A stretch of DNA of 64,000 bases from Pseudomonas rustica. Its GTDB lineage: Bacteria; Pseudomonadota; Gammaproteobacteria; Pseudomonadales; Pseudomonadaceae. Positions 17,200 to 29,800 of this stretch are shown piece by piece; position 1 is the first letter of the stretch, and each line of letters opens with the position of its first letter. The notes beneath the pieces were generated by a model. The model was not told the DNA's origin. It ran no database searches and saw nothing but the letters and a program-made list of their open reading frames with translations. The position numbers were made by a program, and so were the translations under genes. The stretch is taken from contig NZ_JAGYHF010000010.1 of the NCBI RefSeq assembly GCF_018336155.1, forward strand, positions 124,001 through 188,000, given 5' to 3'.

Positions 17200-17291
17200 C
17201 TGTAGGAGCATGGCTTGCCAGCGAAAGCGGAGTGTCAGCAATATCAATGTTGGCTGAATGGACGCCTTCGCTGGCAAGCCATGCTCCTACA
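17200..17291. repeat. REP pair, family B variant
   Basis: Arms CTGTAGGAGCATGGCTTGCC and GGCAAGCCATGCTCCTAC; the core is changed (GCATGG for GCGGGC) on both arms, so the stem has been maintained by paired substitutions. Confidence 0.85.
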
Positions 17292-17405
17292 AGGTTTTGT
17301 GGTGATTTCGGCAGGTTTGTCCGAAATTCAGAAGTCCTTGGCCGACGCCATCCATCCCGCCTCCCTACACTCTGCCCATTCCTTTCAAACGGCAGAGTTC
17401 TCCCC

Positions 17406-17579
17406 ATGAACTACCTGATTTCGCTGGCCATCGGTCTCGGCGTTGGCCTGTTGTACGGTGCGCTCGACTTCCGTTCTCCCGCGCCGCCGGCCATCGCGCT
17501 GGTCGGTCTGCTCGGCATGCTTGCGGGTGAGCAGCTGTGGCCAATGGGCCGGCAATGGGTCGCCGCTTGGTTGTCCTGA
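17406..17579 (+). CDS. XapX domain (DUF1427) membrane protein
   Basis: A 57-residue protein with two hydrophobic helices (about 3-20 and 28-46) joined by a short loop DFRSPAPPA. This is the XapX pattern, GLLYGALDFRSPAPPAIA being diagnostic. The family's role is unsettled; members are predicted inner-membrane proteins, sometimes near purine-transport genes. The ATG is preceded by GGCAGAG. The quinone oxidoreductase begins 30 bases downstream, so the two probably form an operon. Confidence 0.8.
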   Translation: MNYLISLAIGLGVGLLYGALDFRSPAPPAIALVGLLGMLAGEQLWPMGRQWVAAWLS

Positions 17580-17609
17580 ATCTTCTTTTCTCCTTCGGTG
17601 AATCACTCC

Positions 17610-18566
17610 ATGAAAGCACTGCAATTCGATAAAACCGGCGACCTGTCCTCCCTGCGCTTCGTCGACGTGCCGACTCCGGTGGCCGGCGCCGATGAAGTCC
17701 TGGTGCAGATAAAAGCGGCCGGGCTCAATCCCAGCGACGTGAAAAATGTGCTCGGACGTTTCCCCTACACCACGTTGCCACGGATTCCCGGGCGCGATTT
17801 TGCCGGTGTCGTGGTCGAAGGCCCGCCAGCGTTGATCGGTCAGGAAGTCTGGGGCACGGGCCGTGAGCTGGGCTTTTTCGCCGACGGTTCCCACGCGCAA
17901 TTCGTCAAACTGCCGGCCAACGGTGTCGCCCTCAAGCCGTCGCGTCTGAGCTTCACCCAGGCCGCCAGCCTTGGCGTGCCGTACACCACGGCGTGGGATG
18001 CGTTGGAGCGCAGCCTCGTCAAAGCCGACACGCGTTTGCTGGTGATTGGCGGCGGTGCGGTCGCCACAGCGGCATTAGCGCTGGCCAAAGTGCGCGGTGC
18101 AAAAATCCTGGCAGCGGCGCGTCGCCCGGAGCAGGTGAGCGAGTTGCACGCGCAGGGCTACCAGACGATTCAACTGGATAAACCTGAAGACCTCGGTGCG
18201 CAGGTCAACGCGGTTTATCAGGGCGGCGCCGAAGTGATCTTCGACACCACCGGTTTCTGGCTGCCCGCTTCGGTGGCGGCGCTGGCAATCTTCGGCCGAA
18301 TCGCAATCATCGCCGCACCGGTAGACGGCCAGGTGCAACTGCCGGCACTGGCGTTGTATCGCAAGGGCGGTTCGGTGGTCGGCGTCAACACATTGCTCTA
18401 CGGCGTTGAAGCGTGCGCAGCGATGTTGAACCAGTTCGGCCAACTCTTCGACGAAGGCTCGCTGCCGTTGCCGCAAGGCCTGGTCGAATCACCACTGGCC
18501 GAAGGCCTGGCGCGCTACACCGAAGTCAATCAGGGCGGCGGCGACAAAATCATCCTGATTCCCTGA
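17610..18566 (+). CDS. Zinc-independent quinone oxidoreductase-like MDR protein
   Basis: A 318-residue medium-chain dehydrogenase/reductase. A GroES-like half (VLVQIKAAGLNPSDVKNVLG, then PGRDFAGVVV) is followed by a Rossmann half with the dinucleotide motif VIGGGAVATAALALAK near residue 150. Structural-zinc cysteines are absent, as in NADPH quinone oxidoreductases. A GTG four codons earlier (17598) could also start. It follows the XapX gene closely. Substrate is unknown. Confidence 0.85.
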   Translation: MKALQFDKTGDLSSLRFVDVPTPVAGADEVLVQIKAAGLNPSDVKNVLGRFPYTTLPRIPGRDFAGVVVEGPPALIGQEVWGTGRELGFFADGSHAQFVKLPANGVALKPSRLSFTQAASLGVPYTTAWDALERSLVKADTRLLVIGGGAVATAALALAKVRGAKILAAARRPEQVSELHAQGYQTIQLDKPEDLGAQVNAVYQGGAEVIFDTTGFWLPASVAALAIFGRIAIIAAPVDGQVQLPALALYRKGGSVVGVNTLLYGVEACAAMLNQFGQLFDEGSLPLPQGLVESPLAEGLARYTEVNQGGGDKIILIP

Positions 18567-18602
18567 TCCGTAAAAATATCTCTCAAACATCGCAATCCCC
18601 CC

Positions 18603-18693
18603 CTGTGGGAGCGGGCTTGCTCGCGAAGAGGCCGTGTCAGTCAACAGAGATGTCGACTGACAGACCGCATTCGCGAGCAAGCCCGCTCCCACA
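18603..18693. repeat. REP pair, family B
   Basis: Arms CTGTGGGAGCGGGCTTGCTC and GAGCAAGCCCGCTCCCAC, between convergent genes. Confidence 0.9.
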
Positions 18694-18712
18694 AGGGTTG
18701 CAGTGTCTGGAA

Positions 18713-19060
18713 TTACGCGGGCGCTTCCAGATTATCCAGCGCCCGATTCACCGCCAGTTCCCCGAGCATCACCACCTGCTGAATCCCCAGCAACGTGTGG
18801 CGATACGGCGTGTCGAGCGCCGCGGCAAAATCACTGAGCATCACACTCGCCGAAGCCATCGACTCACAAGCGTGGGCCAGCAGATCTTCGGTTTTGATGT
18901 TCGGCGCGATGACGAACATCAGGCTCGGCAAACGCGGATCATCGTGAGTCGCGCCGGGGCAAAGGTAATGATCGAGCGCGCGTTCGGCGGCGTCGTGGAG
19001 TTTGCGTGAATGGGGGGATTCGTAGGGGGACGTGGTGTCGGTGGGTGTTGGTTTCAACAT
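18713..19060 (-). CDS. DUF6124-like small protein
   Basis: A 115-residue protein of a small Pseudomonas family (DUF6124 by pattern): LHDAAERALDHYL near residue 21, LLAHACESMASASVM in the middle and VMLGELAVNRALD near the end. It is mostly alpha-helical with no signal peptide. The ATG at 19060 has a GAGGAG site at good spacing. Function unknown. The gene is monocistronic and bounded by REP pairs on both sides. Confidence 0.7.
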   Translation of the reverse strand: MLKPTPTDTTSPYESPHSRKLHDAAERALDHYLCPGATHDDPRLPSLMFVIAPNIKTEDLLAHACESMASASVMLSDFAAALDTPYRHTLLGIQQVVMLGELAVNRALDNLEAPA

Positions 19061-19240
19061 GATGTAGCTCCTCGATTGTTGGAGCCTCGATTGATCCGGG
19101 CTGCGAAACCCGATCGCTGATTCGTCAACGACCCCCAAACGATAAGGCCCGTCCCCAAGGCGCACAAGCCGGCGGATTCTGGCGTAGCTGTAGGCAATGG
19201 CGCAAGGTTGTGTAGCCTTGGAGAGTTTCTGCAGGTGTCT

Positions 19241-19345
19241 GTTAAACATCAGTGTTTAACATCAAAAGATCGCAGCCTTCGGCAGCTCCTACAGGGGGAA
19301 CGCGAATTCTGTGTAGGAGCTGCCGAAGGCTGCGATCTTTTGATC
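19241..19345. repeat. Small dyad followed by head-to-head REP pair, family A
   Basis: A perfect 7-bp dyad GTTAAACATCAGTGTTTAAC precedes two family A copies. Here the copies point outward (AAAAGATCGC first), the reverse of most pairs in the window. Confidence 0.85.
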
Positions 19346-19353
19346 GGTGTCCC

Positions 19354-20322
19354 TTAAAACTGGTAGCCCACGCCAGCGTAATACCCCCAGCCATTCGAGC
19401 GTGCGCGGAAGTTGCCGTCGCCAAAATTCAGCTCACTGCCGTCTTCCCAATTGCCGCCATTGTGGAAATACCGGCCCACCAGCGTGAAGCGCAAATGCGT
19501 GAACGAGTACAGCAACACGTTAGTCGCCACCGTCGCATTCGCGGTGCGGGCGGGGTTGTCTTTGTGGATGTCGGAGCCGAAGTCGAAGTTGGTGAAGCCG
19601 ATGTAGGTCAGTGAGGCGCCGTTGCTGAATTTGTCGATGGGCACGATGTATTTGAGTTGCGCGCGGTAGCCGTCCCAGGAATATTCGTTGCTCGCGCCGT
19701 AGTTTTCCCACTGATAACGGCCGTAGAGGTTGGCTGACAGGTTGACCCGCGAGTGCGTGTCGATGTCGGTGCCGAAACCGCTGTAGAGGGTGTTGGCGCG
19801 GTTTTCCTTGCGGCTGCCGTGGTCGTAGATCCAGTCGAACGCGACGTACCATTCCTTGAACGGGCCGATGGCCAGGCTGCGGCCGGCGAGGTAGTCGATG
19901 GAGATGCGCGGTTCGTGTTCCATGAACAGCGGCGAGCCGTGATCCCACACGCCTGTGTCGTGGCTGTTGCCGATGTTGAAGATCTTCGGGACGTCGACGT
20001 AGCCGTACAGCTCGAACGGGCCTTTGCGGCCGAAGTACTCGTATTCCAGATAAATGTCGTCAGCCGGTTGCGGGCCGAAGCTGATGTCTTTGCTGCCAAT
20101 CAGCATCAAGTCCTGGTTGTACCAATCCGACAGGTACGCGCCTTTTTTCGGCGGGCTCGCTTCCGGGCTGAGGGCTTCGCCTTGAGCGGATTCTTCCGGC
20201 AGAACGGGCGGAGCGGGTTGGGCGAAAGTGCTGTGGCTGAGAAGTCCGGTAACGCCGGTCAGTAGCAAGGAAACAGTCAGCGTGCGCGCAAACGGAGCGC
20301 GAGGGGGGAGTGCGGCGTGCAT
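19354..20322 (-). CDS. tsx: Tsx-family nucleoside-specific outer membrane channel
   Basis: A 322-residue protein with a signal peptide (hydrophobic core LTVSLLLTGVTGLLS, cleavage near FAQ) and a beta-barrel ending in GYQF with terminal Phe. The pattern follows E. coli Tsx: YLSDWYNQDLMLIGS, YLEYEYFGRKG, VWDHGSPLFMEHEPR, TDIDTHS and GASNEYSWDGYR. Compared with Tsx it has about 35 extra Pro/Glu-rich residues after the signal peptide. Known for the family: diffusion of nucleosides across the outer membrane. A LacI-type palindrome lies about 84 bases upstream of the start. AAGGA precedes the ATG. Confidence 0.88.
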   Translation of the reverse strand: MHAALPPRAPFARTLTVSLLLTGVTGLLSHSTFAQPAPPVLPEESAQGEALSPEASPPKKGAYLSDWYNQDLMLIGSKDISFGPQPADDIYLEYEYFGRKGPFELYGYVDVPKIFNIGNSHDTGVWDHGSPLFMEHEPRISIDYLAGRSLAIGPFKEWYVAFDWIYDHGSRKENRANTLYSGFGTDIDTHSRVNLSANLYGRYQWENYGASNEYSWDGYRAQLKYIVPIDKFSNGASLTYIGFTNFDFGSDIHKDNPARTANATVATNVLLYSFTHLRFTLVGRYFHNGGNWEDGSELNFGDGNFRARSNGWGYYAGVGYQF

Positions 20323-20405
20323 TCAAAGTCCTTTTTTGCAGATCAAGGCCCGGCGTTCTGCGGGTCTGTAGGGTTTTGTTACGAAAATGCCGTGATTGAC
20401 GCTGC

Positions 20406-20417
20406 GCAAACGTTTGC
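20406..20417. promoter_or_regulatory. Candidate LacI/PurR-family operator upstream of tsx
   Basis: GCAAACGTTTGC is a perfect 12-bp dyad containing the central CG typical of LacI-family operators, close to the PurR/RbsR type. It sits 84 bases before the tsx start, where a repressor could control nucleoside uptake. No LacI-type gene is in the window. Confidence 0.55.
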
Positions 20418-20528
20418 ACAAGGCGTACCAATTATTTCAACGGGCTGAAATGTTGGGGGTTTTGCGGGTTTTTTTGACGGAGTGGTCAACTGAGGGGCGC
20501 GCCACAAATTCATGCTTGGAATATGTCT

Positions 20529-20625
20529 TGTGGCGAGGGGATTTATCCCCATTGGCCTGCGCAGCGGGCCCTCTTTTTTTGGGGGCCGCTGCGCGACCCA
20601 ACGGGGATAAATCCCCTCGCCACAG
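20529..20625. repeat. REP pair, family C
   Basis: TGTGGCGAGGGGATTTATCC and GGATAAATCCCCTCGCCACA bracket a GC-rich loop. It divides the 526-base gap between tsx and the autotransporter. The remainder towards the autotransporter holds one dyad (ATGCCC-N7-GGGCAT at 20706-20724) and no gene. Confidence 0.9.
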
Positions 20626-20848
20626 GGGTTCTTCTACTGATTCGGAAAGGTGGAAAGGCTTAATCCAGACTGCTCTAGCACCAAAGTATTAATGCCATTT
20701 AACCAATGCCCCATCGCAGGGCATCAACTAGCGTGTGTCAGGAATAGAACGGTTTTGTAATGACCGTCGCAGTCTTGATTCGCGTGTCGAATAAGCCGCT
20801 GCTTGTCCACGCCGTCAAGGAAGAATCTGGCCATACAAGGAGTAGCCC

Positions 20849-23800
20849 GTGGAAGCAAGGTTTGGTGTCGCCCTCGTCTCGCGTTTTTCCCCTCTTTCCC
20901 TTGCTGTGCATTTGAGCGTCGCCGGACTGTTGTTCGGCGGGGTGAGCGCGCCTGCGCTGGCCACGTGCTCCACGGCCGGTTCAATCGTGACGTGTACGGG
21001 TGTGCCGCCATTGCCACTGGTTCCCAACGACTTCGCCAGTGCCACTAACAATCTGACGGTCAACGTCAACAGCGGCGCGCAGATGAACGCGACCCTTGGC
21101 GGCCATGTGATGGATTTGACCGGGGTCAACATCACCCTGAACAACTCCGGCACGATCGACCCGGCAGTCCTCGGTCTGGTCTCGGTTTTGAGTGGCGGGG
21201 CATTCATCGGCAGTGGCGCTACCAGCACGGTCAGCGTGCTCAACAACGCTGGCGCGATCATGCGGGGCACCGGGATGTTACTGGGGCTCAACCTGACGAG
21301 CATCGACGGCCTGGCCCTTTCGGTTAACAACGCGGCAACCGGCACCACCAGCATCACCAACAACGGCACCATCACCTCGACCGGACTCTCGATCGGCGGC
21401 ATCACGTTGGCGGATACCCCGGTGATCGGCGTCTATGGTGGTTCACAAGTCAACATGACCAACAGCAACACCGGCGTCATCAACGGCCGAATCGCATTCG
21501 AAACGTCGGCGGCGGGCAACACCTTCTCTAACTCCGGTGCGATTACCGGTGGTGTGTCGATGGGCGCGGCGAGCACCAACACTTTTACGGCAGTGACCGG
21601 TTCTTCGGTGCAGGTTGATGATGGTGTACAGATCAGCGTCGGCCTCGGCGGTCTGGTTAATATCAACCTGACCTTTGCGCCAACCGGCACGGTCGATGGC
21701 GGTGCGGGCGGCACCAACAGTCTGATCTTGCAAAATACTGGCGGCGTCGGCGGCGGTATCACCGGGACTGGCACGGCATCGAGCGCCACCTACGTCAACT
21801 TCAACAATCTGACGATCAACAGCGGCACCTGGACGTTGCAGGGGCCATTAGTCAGCGGCGCAACCACGCTCAATGGCGGTATCGCGAACTTCAATAACAA
21901 CGCCACCTTCGGCAGCGGTGTGCTCACCTCCAATGGCGGGATTCTGCAGGCCAGCAATGCCGGGTTGAATATCAGCAATCTGATTTCCCTCGGTGCTGGC
22001 GGCGTCACGGTACAAGGCGGCAATGCCACCACCCTGAGCGGGGTGATTTCCGGCAGCGGTGGTTTCACCAAGGCCGGTACCGGCCAACTTAACCTCGGCG
22101 CCGCCAACACCTATCTGGGCAACACCACGCTCAATGGCGGCACGGTGCAAGTCAGCAATAATCTGGCATTCAGTGCCGGCACCCTCAACGTCACCGGCGC
22201 GACAACCCTGAGCGCACCGGGCACGATCAGCCTGGCCAACGCCATCAGCCTCGGCGGCACACTGACCGCTGGCGGTATCGGCGCACTGACCCTCGGCGGT
22301 TTGATCAGCGGCAGCAGCGGCTTGACCAAAACCGGCACCGGCAGCCTGACCCTCAGCGGCGCCAACGCTGGTTTCACCGGCACCACCACCCTCAGCGCCG
22401 GCAGCCTGCTGGTGACCAACAACAACTCGCTGGGCAGCGGTGTATTGAACACCGCCGCCGGCACCAGCCTCGACAGCACCGCCAACGTCACGCTGGCCAA
22501 TAACATCGGCATGACCGGCGCGCTCAACGTGCTCGGCAGCAATGCCCTGACCCTCGGCGGCGTGTTGAGCGGAACCGGCGGCATCACCAAATCCGGGACT
22601 GCCAGCCTGACCCTGACTGGCAACAACACCAACAGCGGCAACACGCTGCTCAATGCCGGCAGCCTGCTGGTGGGCAGCAATACCGCGCTGGGCACGGGTG
22701 CGCTGAATACAGCCGCCGGGACCACGCTGGATGCGACGGCGGCGGTGACCCTGGCCAACGCCGTCGCGGTGACCGGGGCGCTGACCGTTGGCGGCACGCA
22801 GGCACTGGGCCTGAGCGGTATCGTCAGCGGCGCCGGCAACTTGATCAAAAACGGCACCGCCAACCTCAGCCTCAGCGGCAACAACACCTTCTCCGGCGGC
22901 ACCGCGCTCAACGCCGGCACATTGATTGTCGGCTCCAACACCGCGCTGGGCACCGGCGCATTGACCACCGCAGCGGGCACCACTCTCGATGCCAGCACGG
23001 CGGTCGCACTGACCAACGCAGTTTCGCTCGGCGGCAGTTTGAACGTCGGCGGCAGCGCCAACCTGAGCCTCGGCGGCGTCGTCAGCGGCAGTGGCGGGCT
23101 GACCAAAAACGGCGCGGCCAATCTGATTCTCAATGGTGCCAACACCTTCCTCGGTGCCATTGCGCTGAACGCCGGCACGATTACCGCAGGCGCCAACGCG
23201 GCGCTGGGCAGCGGCAATATCACCGTGGGCGGTGTGGCTACGCTCGACAGCAATGCAGCGGTAACGCTGAACAACGCCGTCATTCTCAACAACAGCCTGG
23301 GGATCGGTGGCAGCAACGGATTGACCCTCGGCGGCGTGATCAGCGGCGCCAGCCAACTGGTGAAAAACGGCGCCGCGAATCTCACGCTTAACGGCAGCAA
23401 CACCTACAGCGGCGGCACCACGCTGAATGCCGGCAGCCTGACCGTCGGCAACGGTGCAGCACTGGGCACGGGCGCCTTGTCGGTAGAAGGTGCGGGCACC
23501 CTCAACAGCAGCGCTGCCGCCACCCTGAACAACAACGTGATTCTCAATGCCAACCTCACCGCCGGCGGCGCTAACGCGCTGACCCTCGGCGGGGTGATCA
23601 GTGGCAGCAACGGTCTGATCAAAACCGGCGCTTCGAGCCTGACCCTCAACGGCAATAACACTTACACCGGCACCACGGCACTGAACGCCGGCTCGCTGAT
23701 CGTCGGCTCCAGCACCGCCCTCGGCACCGGCACACTGAACGCCTCGAACGGCACCACCCTCGATGCCAGCGCCGCCGCGACGCTTGCCAACAACGTCAAC

Positions 23801-26800
23801 CTCTCCGGCACTTTGACTGTAGGCGGCACTAATGCGCTGACTCTTGGCGGTGTCGTCGCCGGTATCGGTGGATTGACCAAGAACGGCGCTGCCGACCTGA
23901 TCCTCAACGGCGCCAACACTTATTTTGGCAACACCGTGTTGAACACCGGCAAACTGACCGTCGGCAGTAACACCGCGCTGGGCTCCGGCACATTAAACGC
24001 GGCGGCCAACACTTCGCTGGACGCCAACACGGCCGTCAGCCTCAACAACGCCGTGGCGCTCGCCGGTGCCTTGAACATCGGCGGCACGGCGAATATGACC
24101 CTCACCGGTCTGGTCAGCGGCGCCGGCAGTCTAGTGAAAAACGGCGCGGCTAATCTGATTCTCAACGCCGCCAACAACTACCTCGGCGGCACCACGCTGA
24201 ACGCCGGCACCTTGACCCTCGGCAACAGTTCGGCAGTGGGTTCTGGCGCATTGACTGTCGCTGGCGCCGCAACGCTGGACAGCAACTCGCCGCTGGTCAG
24301 CCTCAACAACGCGGTCGCATTGAATGCGGCGCTGACCGTGGGTGGCACGCAGAACCTCACCCTCGGCGGCGTCACCAGTGGCACCGGCCAACTGATCAAG
24401 AACGGCGCGGCCAACCTGACCCTTAACGGCAGCAACACGTTCAGCGGCGGCACCACGCTCAACGCAGGCACGCTGACTCTGGGCAATGCCAACAGTCTCG
24501 GCAGCGGCGCATTGGTCGTCGGTGGCGCGGCAACGCTGGATAACAGCGCTTCGTTCGGCATCGGCAATGCCATTACCCTGAATGCCGGACTGACCGTTGC
24601 CGGCAACAATGATTTGAGCCTGAACGGCATCATCGACGGCGCCGGCAGCCTGACCAAAAACGGTCTGTCGGATCTGACACTGGCGGGCAACAACGCCTTC
24701 ACCGGCGCGCTGAATATCGTCTCCGGCAGCGTCACCACGCTCAGCAACAGCGCGCTAGGCAACACCTCCGGCGTCAACATCAGCGCCGGCGCCGCGCTGA
24801 ATCTGGGCAGCAACGCCAGCCTCGGTGCGCTGACCGGCAGCGGCAGTGTGCAACTGACCGGCAGCAACCTGCTGACCGTCGGCAGCGGCAATGTCACCAG
24901 CACATTTGATGGTGATCTCAGCGGCAGCGGCGGTTTGGTCAAAGTCGGCACCGGCACCCTGAACCTCACCGGTATCAATGGGATTACCGGTAACACCGCG
25001 ATCAACGGCGGCATCGTCGATCTCAGTGGTTCGCTGGGCAGTGCGCAAGTCAACGTCAATACCGGCGGTACCCTCACCGGCACAGGTTCGGCGATTGGTA
25101 GCGTCAACATTAATAGCGGCGGCCATCTGGCCTTGTCGTCGGGCAACCAACTGTCTGCCAGTGCGTTGACTCTCGCGGCCGGCAGTAACGTCGATGTCGC
25201 GTTGGCAACACCGTCGACCACGTCGCTGATGAATGTCGGCGGCAACCTCACCCTCAACGGCAATCTCAATGTTACTGACGCGGGTGGTTTCGGTGTCGGC
25301 GTGTATCGCCTGTTCAACTACACCGGCGCGCTGACCAATCTGGGGCTGGACGTCGCCAGCGTGCCGGTCGGCTACGCTCTCGGCGATCTGGTGGTACAGA
25401 CCGGCGTGGCCAATCAGGTCAACATTCAGGTGTCGGCGCCGAATTCCAATATCCGCTACTGGGACGGCAGCCAGACCATTGCCAACGGTGTGGTCGACGG
25501 TGGCAGCGGCACGTGGAATGCGGTTGGCACCAACTGGACTGACGCCAATGGCTTAGTCAATCAACCATGGGCCGGCGACTTCGCTGTGTTCCAGGGCACC
25601 GCCGGCACCGTGACGGTCAACGGCACGCAAGCGTTCACCGGCATGCAATTCCTCACCGATGGCTACAACGTGGTTAACGGCGCGGCGGGGCAACTCACGG
25701 CGGTCAACGGCACTGGCGGCACGACTTCGTTGCGCGTCGATCCGGGCGTCACCGCGACGATCAACGCCGACATCAATGGCAGCGGCATCCTCAATAAATT
25801 CGACAGCGGCACTTTGGTGCTGGGCGGTGCTAACACTTATACCGGTGGCACGCAACTGGACGGCGGCAAAATTATCGTCGGCAGCAACACCGCGCTGGGT
25901 ACCGGCACGCTGACGGCAACTGCCGGCACGCAACTGGACAGCAACGCGGCGGTGACGCTGGCCAACGCTGCGACATTGAATGGCAACCTCACCGTGGTCG
26001 GCAGCAATGCGCTGACCCTCAATGGCGTGATTGGCGGCACTGGCGGTCTGATCAAAACCGGCACAGCGAATCTGACCCTTGGCGGCAACAACGCCTTCCT
26101 CGGGCCGGTAGCGCTGAACGCTGGCGGGCTGATTCTGGCGTCGAACTCGGCGCTCGGTTCGGGCACTTTGAATGCGGCGGGCGGTACCACGCTGGATGCG
26201 AGCACGGCAGTGTCGCTGAACAACGCGGTCAATCTGGCCGGCAATCTCGGCATCGTCGGCACGGCGGATCTGACCTTGGCCGGTACGCTGAACGGTGCAG
26301 GAAGCCTCAGTAAAAATGGCGCGTCGAACCTGACCCTCAGCGGCAACAACAACTTCCTCGGCGGCACCACTCTCAATGCCGGCACCCTGACCGCCGGCAG
26401 CAACTCGGCGCTGGGTCTGGGCAACCTCACCGTCGCCGGTGCCTCGGCGCTGGACAGCAACAGCGCGCTGAGCCTGGGCAATAACGTCGTGCTCAACGCC
26501 AACCTGAGCAACACCGGCAGCAACAACCTGACGCTGGCGGGTGTAGTCAGCGGCGCGGGCGGACTGATCAAGGACGGCGCGTCTAATTTGACCCTCAATG
26601 GCATCAACACTTTCACCGGCGGCACCACGCTGAACGCCGGTACGCTGACCCTTGGTACCGGCGGATCTCTGGGCAGCGGCGTGCTGACCGTGGCCGGTGC
26701 TTCGACCCTCGACAACTCGGCGCCACTGGTGCTGGCCAACAACCTCAACGTCAACGCGAATCTGGCGCTGGCCGGTAACAACAACCTGACCCTCGGCGGT

Positions 26801-29800
26801 GTGATCGCCGGCGCCGGCACGCTGACCAAAAACGGTCTGGCCGACGTGACTTTGAGTGGCAACAACACCTTCAGCGGCACCTTCGATGTGGCGTCCGGCA
26901 GCCTGACCACGCTGAGTGGTGCGGCGCTGGGCAACAACGCCACGGTCAATCTCGCGGGTGGCGCGGCGCTGATTCTCGGTGCATCGGGCAGCCTTGCCAG
27001 CCTCACCGGCAGCGGCACTGCGCTGATCGGCACTGGCAATACGCTGAGCCTCGGCGGCAACAACATCAGCAGCACCTTCGCCGGCATCCTCAGCGGCGAC
27101 GGCGGGCTGAGCAAGCTCGGCACCGGCACGCTGACCCTCAGCGGCATCAGCGACCTGACCGGCGACACCAACGTCAACGCCGGTACCTTGCAGGTCGACG
27201 GTTCGCTGGCCAGCGGCAATGTGCTGGTCAACAACGGCGGCACCCTCGGCGGCAGCGGCACGTTGACGGGAGCCCTGACGGTGGCCGATGGCGGTCATCT
27301 GGCGGGCGTCACCGGCAGTACGCTGAACGTGGGTTCGCTGCTACTCAACGGCAACTCTAACTTCGACGTTGGCCTCGGTACACCGGTCTCCGGCGGCGGC
27401 AATGCGCTGGTCAATGTCGGCGGTAACCTGACTCTCGACGGCACCCTCAACGTCAGCGACATCGGTGGTTTCGGCAGCGGCGTGTATCGCCTTATCAACT
27501 ACACCGGCGGCCTGACCGACAACGGCATGCTGATCGGCACCGTGCCGGGCAGCGTCACCCCCGGCGATTTGACCCTGCAAACCGCGCTGGCCAACCAGAT
27601 CAATCTGCTGGTGACCGCGCCGGGCGTCACCGTGCAGTTCTGGGACGGCAATCAATTGATTGCCAACGGTTCGGTCGAAGGAGGCAGCGGTACATGGGGC
27701 ACTGGCACCACCAACTGGACCGATGTCAACGGCACGACCAATCAGGCCTGGACCAACAACTTCGCAGTGTTCCAGGGCGCGGCGGGCACCGTCACGGTCA
27801 ATGGTGCGCAAACCGTCACGGGGCTGCAATTTGTCACCGACGGCTACAGCCTGCAAAACGGCACGGCCGGTTCGCTGAACCTGGTCAACGGCTCTTTGGG
27901 CAACGCCACTGTGCGTGTTGACCCGAACGCCACCGCGACCATCGGCGTAGCGCTCAACGGCGCCGGCACGCTGGGTAAATACGACACCGGTACGCTGGTG
28001 CTCAACGCGGCCAACGGTTACACCGGCGGCACGGCGCTTAACGGCGGCAAGATCGTCGTGGGCAACGACGCAGCGCTCGGCACGGGCGTATTGACCGCCG
28101 CCGACGGCACTGCGCTGGACAGCAACGCGGACATCAGCCTCGCCAACGATGTGCTGCTCAACGGTGGCTTGAACATCGCTGGCTCTAACGCCTTGACCCT
28201 CGACGGTGACGTCAGCGGCAGCGGCAGTCTGATCAAGTCTGGCACTTCGAGCCTGACCCTCAACGGCAACAACACTTACAGCGGTGGCACGCAACTCGCC
28301 GACGGTTCGCTGGTGCTGGGCAATAACAGCGCCATCAGCAGCGGTGCCTTGAATGTGACCGGCAACGGCACTCTCGACAGCACCTCGGCGCTGCAACTGG
28401 CCAGCGCGATCAACCTCGGTGCGCAACTGACCCTGGCCGGTAACCAGGACACCACGCTGCTCGGCGCGATCACCGGCACCGGCAGTGTGCTGAAAAACGG
28501 CACGGCTGATCTGACGCTCAGCGGCGCCAACACTTACAGCGGTGGCACCACGTTGAACGGCGGCAACACCTTCGGCGACACCAGCAGCCTGCAAGGCGCG
28601 ATCGTCAACAACGCGACGCTGACCTTCGAGCAAAACGCCGATGGCAGCTACACCGGCAACCTCACCGGCACTGGCGAGCTGAACAAAACCGGCACCGGCC
28701 AATTGCTTCTGACCGGCAACAACGGCTTCACCGGCAACACCTCGGTGCAGGCGGGCAACCTCAGCGTCAACGGCGTGCTCAACAGCGCCAACGTCGCGGT
28801 GGCCAGCGGTGCCAGTGTTGGTGGCAGCGGCACGCTCGCCGGCAACGTGCAACTGGCCGACGGCGCAACATTGCTCGGTGGCGGCGCAGCGGCGCCATTG
28901 TCGGTCGGTGCGCTGAGCTTGTCCTCGGGCACTAACCTGGACTTCAGCCTGGGTTCGGCGGCGAGTTCCACCACCGTGGTCAACGTCGCCGGCAATCTGA
29001 CCCTCGACGGTACGCTGAACATCAGCAACGCCGGCGGCTTTGGCACCGGCGTCTATCAACTGTTCAGCTACGGCGGCAGCCTGACCGATAACGGTCTGGT
29101 CTACGGCAGCTTGCCGGTTCCACTGGATAACCTGACGCTGCAAACCGCGATTGCCAACCAGATCAACCTGCTGGTGCAAAACGCCCCGGGTGAAGTGCAG
29201 TTCTGGAACGGCGGTAAAACCAATCCGGACGGCACAATCGGTGGCGGCAGCGGTGTGTGGGGCCCGGACACCAACTGGACTGACCCGACCGGTACTCAGG
29301 CGCAAGGTTCGACCGGTCAATTCGCGGTGTTTGGCGGCACGGGTGGCACGGTCACCGTGGTCGGCAATCAGCAATTCACCGGCATTCAGTTCCTTGCCAA
29401 CGGCTACAACCTGACACCGGGTGCGGGCGGCACGCTGACCCCGGTCAACGGTGCTGACGGCAGCCTCGCACCGGTGCGGGTCAATGCCGGGGCCAGTACC
29501 GAAATCGCCGTGCCACTGGTGGGCACCGGGGGTATCGAGAAACTGGATTCCGGCACGTTGATTCTCAGTGGCGCGAATACTTACAGCGGTGGCACTACCA
29601 TCAGCGGCGGTACGCTGATCGGTAACACCACCAGCCTGCAAGGCAACATCCTCGACAACGCTGCGTTGGTGTTCCAACAGAATGTTGACGGTCGTTTCAA
29701 TGGGACGCTCAGTGGCAGCGGATCGATTGCCAAGCGTGGTGACGGCACGCTGTTGTTGACCGGTAATCAACCATTCAGCGGCACGGTGGCGGTGGATCAA

